Shown here: positions 6,722-11,828 of the stretch, piece after piece
Numbering within the stretch: the first letter of the stretch is position 1
Layout of the letters: the number at the start of each line of letters is the position of its first letter
Assembly (NCBI GenBank): GCA_002284615.2
Contig: MU069531.1
Span: forward strand, 2,045 to 13,872
Direction: 5' to 3'
DNA from: Dunaliella salina
Taxonomy: Eukaryota > Chlorophyta > Chlorophyceae > Chlamydomonadales > Dunaliellaceae
DNA length: 11,828 nt
Position numbers and translations under genes: made by a program
The notes under the pieces: model-generated
The model's input: the letters and a program-made list of their open reading frames with translations, nothing else
Told to the model about the DNA's origin: nothing
Databases searched by the model: none

Positions 6722-6795
6722 CATTGCAAAAGGAATGGAGTGAAAAGACCCACTGGTTGGTTACTCATGGATTTTCAGCGATTTCCCTAAATAGA
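6722..6795 (+). repeat. Dispersed repeat, copy 1 of 3 (ATTGCA...GGTTGGT)
   Basis: ATTGCAAAAGGAATGGAGTG, AAAAGACCCACTGGTTGGT and TTTCAGCGATTTCCCTA recur in the copies at 6962-7100 and 8841-8980. It is the shortest of the three and lies just inside the left inverted arm. Confidence 0.75.
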
Positions 6796-6876
6796 AGTCC
6801 AGAGGTGGGCGACGAAGGCACCAAACAAAGGGTCCTTTTGAAATGTTCCCTTAGCAAGGTGGCCCCAAGGCCACTT

Positions 6877-6962
6877 CTGCTATTTGCCAAAACCCTGCTT
6901 TTTGAGCAAGCACCCACCACTGCTATTTGCCAAAACCCTGCTTTTCGAGCAAGCACCCACCA
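6877..6962. repeat. Near-perfect 43-bp tandem duplication
   Basis: The segment from CTGCTATTTGCCAAAACCCT to AGCAAGCACCCACCA occurs twice in a row (6877-6919 and 6920-6962). I see one difference, TTTTTGAG versus TTTTCGAG. It is much less diverged than the surrounding repeats, so it is probably a young duplication. Confidence 0.93.
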
Positions 6963-7100
6963 TACCTGACCAGCCACTATACCAAATTGGGTGATTTTTA
7001 ATGATTTGGAATCTTGAACCAAAAAAATGCCATTGCAATGGAGTGAAAAGACCCAGTGGTTGGTCAGATACAGCATTTCAGCCATTTCCCTTAGGAAAAT
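6962..7100 (+). repeat. Dispersed repeat, copy 2 of 3
   Basis: It shares CCTGACCA, ACCAAATTGGGTGATTTTT, AATGATTTGGA, CATTGCAA, AAAAGACCCAGTGGTTGGT and TTTCAGCCATTTCCC with 8841-8980 in the same orientation, about 1.88 kb apart. Its right half also matches 6722-6795. On the minus strand both long copies read LYLTNHWVF; this may be chance conservation of the DNA rather than of a protein. Confidence 0.82.
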
Positions 7101-7383
7101 ACAGCACTAGGGTTGCCAGAAAGGTCAATTTTTGACCTCCTTTTCTATTTTTGAGTATGCAAGATGTCAGCATCGTATACAAGAGACATAAAAACAAACC
7201 GGGAGCAAAAAACGGTCCCAGGGTGGAGCTGTGGGCAATTTTAGGGTGATCTGAGGCCAGGAGAGTGATCTGGGGTCAACCATTTTTCATCATTTTTTGG
7301 TGAATGTGTTTTTTATTCATAATATAACGGTTGGCCTGGTCAGATTTAGAAATAACGGAGAGAACAGGAGGGAAGGTTTTGTG
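7101..7383. other. Core between the inverted arms, no gene seen
   Basis: No reading frame of note lies here. A short imperfect inverted pair, GGTCAATTTTTGACC, is at 7122-7136. The neighbouring TGCCAGAAAGGTCA resembles TGCCAAAAAGGTCA near 8128 in direct orientation, so part of the core is also repeat-derived. Confidence 0.45.
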
Positions 7384-7482
7384 TAAGTTTTGGACGGCAC
7401 GTGTCAATCCGTTTAAAAACTATATATTCGGAATCCTGAGCTCAGGAGCTATCGATTGGTACATGAGTCCAATGGGAGGGGG

Positions 7483-7518
<36 letters not shown>

Positions 7519-8095
7519 GTCGACTTTTTAAACCCCTCCCCCAGAATTTTCCTGAGCCACTTCTACAGAATTTTAGATACATTGCCGGATTCCTGAGCTC
7601 AAAAGCTGTCGATTGGCACCCTCTTCGCGCAAATTGAGTAAAAGGCGGGTCTGTGTGCATGGCTGGGAGTCAGTTCCAAGCAAGGGTCTGAGCAGCAAGG
7701 GGTGTGGAGGTAAACATGCAGCAAATCAATCCGAACTCCCAAGATAGTGACAATGTATGATGTGTTCTTGCTTGGTGAAATCAGGAGGGCAAGTTGTGGT
7801 CTCGCAAGCCAGTTGTGGGTGTCTGGAAGGGCAGGTATGCATGGGCGTCCGCTCCTCAATTTTTGCCCCATAACTCTGCTGCGACACAAAATTTCTTTGC
7901 GCTGAGTATGCAGGTTGGTAGCTCTTTGAAAGAGGAGCAGGTTGATACCCTTTATGTTTGGGTATGGACACTGGAAGGTTGGTTGGGGGGGGGAGTCAGA
8001 GGGGTCCAGCGCAAAATTTACACGCGCCTTCCATGAAAATTTTTTTTCCTCCCTCCTGGAGGGAATGAACATTTTCAGGAATTTGGGCCCGTCGC
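7384..8095 (-). mobile_element. Right arm of the long inverted repeat, with poly-G expansion
   Basis: This is the reverse-complement partner of 6000-6700. A 166-codon minus-strand frame (8099 down to 7599) lies in it; the matching part of the left arm (5965-6288) is also open and shares FQCP, NLLLF, SRV, GQKL and THNWLA. The shared peptide could reflect an ancestral coding segment, but both frames break soon after. The arm holds two copies of the GAGCTC...ATCGATTGG motif at 7431-7463 and 7587-7620; the first contains the perfect 14-bp palindrome TCCTGAGCTCAGGA. A 15-base palindrome, TCCCTCCTGGAGGGA, lies near the outer end. Confidence 0.8.
7485..7517 (+). repeat. Uninterrupted run of 33 G
   Basis: Positions 7485-7517 are all G, preceded by GGGAGGGGGTT. 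The corresponding part of the left arm (about 6563-6600, opposite strand) is an interrupted C-rich block, CCCCCCTCAGCCACCCACCA. The pure tract is therefore specific to this arm. It may be a slippage expansion, and its length may not be reliably assembled. Confidence 0.95.
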
Positions 8096-8458
8096 CCACC
8101 TCTGGGAAAAATCAGCCCAAGGAGTGCCAAAAAGGTCAAAAACTGACCCCCCTAAACCAGCAGTTATCCATCCAGGATAGCTTTATAATATATAAGAAAT
8201 GTCTCGATGGCTTTTGTTTTGATGTTTGGCCCATGAGTGGGTTGTGGTGAGCGCAAGATGGGGTGACCTATGCCAAAATTGAGGCTGATTTTCACACCAG
8301 AGCGCCCAGACGCCCGTTTGACTCCCAACTTTTTTATGAGGATTGTGCTAGATGAACAAAAAGAGCAACTCTGCATCAAAAGATCGTCCCCTGAAAGCTC
8401 CAGCAGGCCCCCCTCTGCTAAAGAACTCAAAACAAGTTTTGTAGAGTCCTATGATTTG
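8096..8458. other. Region between repeats, hypothetical frame only
   Basis: A 16-bp segment at 8090-8105 is the exact reverse complement of 6799-6814 (CCAGAGGTGGGCGACG), so repeat-derived sequence reaches into this region. A plus-strand ATG frame at 8270-8584 (104 residues, starting MPKLRLIFTPERPDARLTPN) crosses into the next repeat. An opposite frame at 8164-8430 overlaps it. Neither resembles a known family. I see no RNA gene. Confidence 0.4.
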
Positions 8459-8583
8459 TCAGAGGGGGGTAACCATTGTGTGGGACTTCAAGAGGCCCAA
8501 ATCTCAAAAACCTATGGATGGCCTAGAACAATTTTTTTCATTGCAAAGGGATTGAGGTCCAGCTTCCAATATTTTTGGTCCTA
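8459..8583 (+). repeat. Dispersed repeat, right copy (direct partner at 5901-6015)
   Basis: It matches 5901-6015 in order and orientation, from AGAGGGGGGTAACC through TTTCATTGCAAAGGGA to the closing ATTTTTGGTC. Unlike the left copy, it is followed by the second arm of a hairpin rather than by the long inverted arm. Confidence 0.75.
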
Positions 8584-8626
8584 GGCCATCCATACGTTTC
8601 TGAGGTATGGCCAGATCAAGATCTGG
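8486..8626. repeat. Hairpin-forming inverted repeat with 44-bp arms
   Basis: Positions 8486-8529 pair with 8577-8620. The best core is TATGGATGGCCTAG against CTAGGCCATCCATA, 14 perfect pairs. Flanking matches (CTCAAAAAC against GTTTCTGAG, and GGCC against GGCC) extend it with a few mismatches and one indel. The 47-base loop is A/T-rich. A second, small perfect hairpin, CCAGATCAAGATCTGG, lies at 8611-8626. This could be a MITE-like or fold-back fragment. Confidence 0.8.
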
Positions 8627-8840
8627 AGAACTTACCAGTGGGGGTTGTCAGGGGCCTAAAATTGCCTGTTTTTTGCATGCTCCCAGCATGGTTCTCTCGT
8701 GACCTGCACCATACAAATGGAGGTTCCTATGGTAGCCTGTTTCACAAGCTTTCTCTAACACTAGAGTTCCAGGGGTGCCGTTAAGGGACATATGCCTGAT
8801 CCGCTGCGGCGTGAACCCTAGTTTTTGACGCCTTGTCTCC
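8627..8840. other. Spacer without a recognisable gene
   Basis: Short frames on both strands (8575-8784 plus, 8648-8842 minus) overlap each other and match nothing I know. No repeat partner was found within the window. Confidence 0.4.
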
Positions 8841-8980
8841 ATTCCTGACCACCCACTGCACCAAATTGGGTGATTTTTTAATGATTTGGAGTTCTTCTAA
8901 TAGAAGAATATCATTGCAAACAAAATGGGGCAAAAGACCCAGTGGTTGGTGAGGTACAAAGTTTCAGCCATTTCCCCTGA
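8841..8980 (+). repeat. Dispersed repeat, copy 3 of 3
   Basis: It starts ATTCCTGACCACCCACTGCA and shares ACCAAATTGGGTGATTTTT, AATGATTTGGA, AAAAGACCCAGTGGTTGGT and TTTCAGCCATTTCCC with 6962-7100. Small indels and substitutions are spread along it, which suggests an old copy. Confidence 0.82.
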
Positions 8981-9465
8981 AAAAATGATGATTTGTCCCC
9001 TGTCTTTGGTTGTGAAAAGGTTGGATAAAATGGCCTCTTTCAATCTCCCCTTAAAGCAGAGCTGGATGATGGACATAGCAACTCCACTGGGCATAACTCG
9101 TGCCCCCTTCTTTTTGTGCAATTGGTTTTTTGGATTGCGCAAGAGACGGCTTGTCAGCATGCGCATGTCATGGTGAAGAGTAACAGGCTGGCATCCGTAT
9201 TTCTCATGCTGCGCAAGTCCAAGTTTTTCATCATGTCTGCTTTATGTGTTGGAGCTTCGCTTCATGACCCTTCATGCGAGTTCAGTTTTTTATATTTTGA
9301 GGATAACCCCATGTACACCAGAAGACTCATAAGCTATGAAAAGGTAGAAATCAAAGATTGGGTGATGCGTTTATCATGCCTGCTCATTCTCTATGCTTTG
9401 GAACCTGTTTCATCGATGTAGTTGGTGTTTGTCATCGGTAGTAGTTCCTCATTTGTGGCTGTAGG
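8981..9465. other. Apparently single-copy region, hypothetical frame only
   Basis: A plus-strand frame at 9116-9421 (101 codons) begins at GTG, not ATG, and contains HDPSCEFSFLYFEDNPMYTR. It overlaps another frame at 8925-9176. I recognise no family in either. There is no array, RNA gene or clear splice pair. This is one of the few stretches in the right half without repeat structure. Confidence 0.4.
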
Positions 9466-10010
9466 TCCCGGGCTGTGCCATGGGGTGGCTGGGAACGGTT
9501 TTGCGCTGCACAGGCTCTGGAAGTCTGGAGCTGGGGCCAAGTGGCTACACAGGTGTGCAAATGAGGGGGAACAGCTTCACTGCCTGACTTCTGGCCTATG
9601 ATTTGGTGTAGCTATTGAACCTTTTGCACTGCTTTGGGAGGCTGGAGCTGGGGCCAAGTGGCTGCACAGGTTTGTGCATGGGGAGAAGCAGCGACTTTGT
9701 TTGACTTCTGGCCTGTGATTTGGTGTGGCCAGAGAAGGTTTTGCACTGCTTTGGAAGTCTGGAGCCGGGGCCAAGTGGCTGTGTAGGTGAATGCACGAGG
9801 AGCACCAGTGGCACTATCTGACTTCTAGCGTGTGATTTGGTGTGGCTCTTAAAGATTTTGCACTGCTTTGGAAGTCTGGAGCTGGGGCCATGTGGCTGCA
9901 CAGGTGAGTGCATTTGGAGCACCAGTGGCACTTTCTGACTTCTGGCCTGTGATTTGGCGGGCTATCAAAATTTTGCACTGCTTTGCAAGTCTGGAGCCAG
10001 GGTCAACCCG
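9466..10010. repeat. 117-bp tandem array, five units
   Basis: CTGGAGCTGGGGCCAAGTGG-type segments occur at 9525, 9642, 9759, 9876 and 9991, with steps of 117, 117, 117 and 115 bp. Each unit also has TGACTTCTGGCCTGTGATTT and GGTTTTGCACTGCTTTGGAA. Because 117 is 39 codons, the minus strand reads as a 39-residue peptide repeat (for example RLPKQCK...HTKS) in more than one frame. Two overlapping frames being open argues against coding. The fourth unit has a perfect donor-like CAG|GTGAGT at 9904; the other units have changed bases there. Confidence 0.92.
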
Positions 10011-10439
10011 GCCCTGCTCTGGGGAATGTGCTTGGAATATCAGCCATTCTTGTACAGTGGTGTGGTTGCATGGCATGGTGTTACTTTGAAAAGTTTCAAG
10101 CACCTTGCTGCACAGAAGTGGCGATTTGGAGGCATACCTGCAGCCATTCCCTGACAGAGATGAATGTGTGATGCACAAAAAAATCCATCGGATGAGCCCT
10201 CCCATCAAGCTATAGGCATCTCAAGCACTGCCAGGCCAAAGGCAAGAATCCTAGGTGAAATTGGATCGTGGTCCCACAAACCAATTTCAGAAAACCCACA
10301 AAACAAGTGCATCCCCAGGGCGATGTCAAGCGTAAAAATAATAGATTGATAGGTGACGCATGAAACATTGTGCAGGCGAGTGCAAATAGGGTGACGGGGC
10401 CCTGGCAAGCTTACCCAGGCAAGCAACCCACTCGTAAAC
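10011..10439. other. Region without a recognisable gene
   Basis: Several overlapping 60-75 codon frames lie on both strands and none is recognisable. CCTGGCAAGCTTACCCAGG at 10401-10419 is an imperfect dyad. The right end shows decayed versions of the next array's motifs (GAGTGCAAATAG, AATGCACACTGCAAAG). Confidence 0.4.
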
Positions 10440-11260
10440 CCTTAATGCACACTGCAAAGAGCGAGGCCTTAGAAATACACCAGTTGTTGAGTGCATGCTG
10501 TAAAGGGCAAGCAATCACGAATGCCCAGATGCATGCTGCAGTGTGTGTACTGTAAAGTGCGACGCCTTTGGATACGTGCTATTAAGTGCACACTGAACAT
10601 TCAGTGCAAGCACTCTTGAATGCCCGTATGCATGCTCTTGAGTGCATGATGCAAAGTGCAAGGCTTCATGCTTGCCCACATGTATGCTCTTGAGTGAGCA
10701 CTGCAGAGTGCAGGTCCTCATGAATGCCCCAACGCAAGCTGTTGAGTGAACACTATAGGTGCAAGCACTCTTGGATGCCCACATGGTGCTCTTGAGTGAG
10801 CACTGCATAGTGCAGGAGCTCGTGAATGCCCCAACGCGCGCTGTTGAGTGCACACTCCAAGTGCAAGCACTCTTGTTGGATGCCCACCTATATGCTCTTG
10901 AGTGAGCACTGCATAGTGCAGGAGCTCATGAATGCCCCAACGCACGCTGTTGAGTGCACACTCCAAGTGCAAGCAATCTTGGATGCCCACCTATATGCTC
11001 TTGAGTGAGCACTGCATAGTGCAGGAGCTCCTGAATGCCCCAACGCACGCTGTTGAGTGCACACTCCAAGTGCAAGCACTCTTGGATGCCCACGCGGTGC
11101 TCTTGAGTGAGCACTGCATAGTGCAGGAGCTCATGAATGCCCCAACGCACGCTGTTGAGTGCACATTTCAAGTGCAAGCACTCTTGGAAGCCCACACGGT
11201 GCTCTTGAGTGAGCACTGTGAAGTGCGAGCCCTCGTGAATGCCCAGATGCACAATTTTGA
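10440..11260. repeat. Dimeric array of about 102 bp
   Basis: GAGTGAGCACTG recurs at 10692, 10794, 10900, 11003, 11105 and 11207, with steps of 102, 106, 103, 102 and 102 bp. Each unit has two related halves of about 50 bp. Half one is GAGTGCACACTCCAAGTGCA followed by AGCACTCTTGGATGCCCAC. Half two is GAGTGAGCACTGCATAGTGC followed by AGGAGCTCATGAATGCCCC. Units from about 10790 to 11190 are very alike, while those from 10440 to 10690 are diverged. Frames of 135-138 codons on both strands are products of the 34-codon period. Confidence 0.93.
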
Positions 11261-11741
11261 GCGCCTCCACTTTGGCGGAAAGCCTTGCGGATGGGTGCTT
11301 CAACCATTGATTCAGCAGCAACATCAGCTGCAGCTTTAGCATCGCTGTGCCTTTTCATTCCGTTCAGCTTGACACTCGATCTTCCGCACTTTTGTATGCA
11401 GTTTGGAAATACAGGTTCTTTTGCAAACGAGCAGGATCAGTTGCAATTACAAGCATGCTAGGTTGTTCCTGGCAGATCAATGACTGACCAGCGTACACAA
11501 GACAAATGAATGACTGACCAGAGTATACACCGTCGTCTACCAGGCAGGAAGGCATATGCTCGGAAACTGTCCTGAGAATGAGAACCAAAGTTCTTTCCTG
11601 GGCCTTGCTTCCCCCTTGTACAGCAATTGCTGCACACAATTCTGTCACCTAAACAGGTCGCAGCAATTTGGATTGGCGCTAGGAGATGAAGAGGTTCAGC
11701 AGACATTCCACAATCCAGACAACCCCTATAGCTTGTTTCAG
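11261..11741. other. Right flank with a short 30-bp duplication, no gene seen
   Basis: AATGACTGACCAGCGTACAC (11479-11498) recurs as AATGACTGACCAGAGTATAC (from 11509), 30 bp apart. A 94-codon minus-strand frame (11364-11648) and an overlapping 82-codon frame cross it; the first shows the duplication as a GQSFIC / GQSLIC pair. I recognise no family in them. The remainder looks single-copy. Confidence 0.5.
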
Positions 11742-11747
11742 GTGTGT

Positions 11748-11828
<81 letters not shown>
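11742..11828. repeat. (TG)n microsatellite running off the window
   Basis: After TTTCAG, an alternating GT tract fills the rest of the window, about 43 dinucleotides with a single TC interruption at 11751-11752. Its true length is unknown because it reaches the edge. Long alternating purine-pyrimidine tracts can adopt Z-DNA, and they are typical of eukaryotic nuclear genomes. Confidence 0.97.

Noticed and set aside
7331..7531. Glycine-run (plus) and proline-run (minus) reading frames
   Set aside because: They are direct translations of the 33-base G run inside a repeat arm.
6965..8977. Conserved LYLTNHWVF peptide on the minus strand of two repeat copies
   Set aside because: The DNA itself is conserved over about 140 bp, so a short shared peptide is expected. 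The frames diverge immediately afterwards.
9577..9931. 39-residue peptide repeat on the minus strand of the 117-bp array
   Set aside because: Two overlapping frames are equally open and the pattern follows from a period divisible by three. There is no start context or splice context.
10926..11342. Long frames on both strands of the 102-bp array (135 and 138 codons)
   Set aside because: The 34-codon period keeps frames open on both strands at once, which indicates repetition rather than selection.
1..11828. tRNA, rRNA, spliced-leader or organelle genes
   Set aside because: I looked for tRNA T-loop signatures, rRNA-like blocks and the dinoflagellate spliced-leader sequence on both strands and found no convincing match by eye. 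A covariance-model search would settle this.
1..11828. Retrotransposon or transposase coding sequence
   Set aside because: No reverse transcriptase, integrase, RNase H or DDE-type motif is visible in any frame. The mobile-element calls rest on inverted-repeat structure only.

Overview
This window looks like repeat-rich, largely non-coding nuclear DNA of a eukaryote. I recognise no complete protein gene, no tRNA or rRNA, no CRISPR array and no transposon protein. The grounds for a eukaryote are: seven or more different minisatellite arrays in under 12 kb; a (TG)n tract running off the right end; strong GT-AG splice-site look-alikes; no operon-like packing of long reading frames; and divergent copies of dispersed repeats. 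The lineage cannot be fixed from sequence alone. A large, array-rich genome such as that of a dinoflagellate, or of some algae, plants or invertebrates, would fit, but this is a weak guess. I looked for the dinoflagellate spliced leader and did not see it.

Layout. Positions 1-321 hold nothing clear. Positions 322-454 (minus) may be a terminal exon. Positions 481-1079 are a 24-bp array with a higher-order linker unit, and 1272-1395 is a second, unrelated 24-bp array. Positions 1400-3150 are mostly single-copy and include a duplicated splice-acceptor block (1841-2023). Positions 3340-4090 are an 89-117 bp array in which most units carry a polypyrimidine-CAG acceptor. It runs directly into a 41-bp array (4101-4485) in which several units carry a GAG|GTRAGC donor. 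Positions 4786-5735 contain two more candidate exons, separated by a 27/31-bp array (5130-5635) that holds an inserted hairpin (5217-5289).

Positions 5900-8980 are a mosaic of one or more dispersed repeat families. It includes two inverted arms of about 690 bp (6000-6700 and 7384-8095), direct repeats beside them, a 33-base G run and a second hairpin (8486-8620). Positions 9466-10010 are a 117-bp array. Positions 10440-11260 are a dimeric array of about 102 bp. Positions 11742-11828 are (TG)n.

The most interesting reading is that 4071-4127, 4788-4929 and 5639-5729 form a phase-compatible run of small plus-strand exons. On that reading the introns between them are filled by tandem arrays, and the splice boundaries of the first exon have themselves been amplified into ladders of acceptors and donors. 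This is inference from splice-like motifs and open frames. The exons are short enough that chance is a real alternative. Nearly all long reading frames in the window are by-products of arrays whose period is a multiple of three or whose units lack stops.
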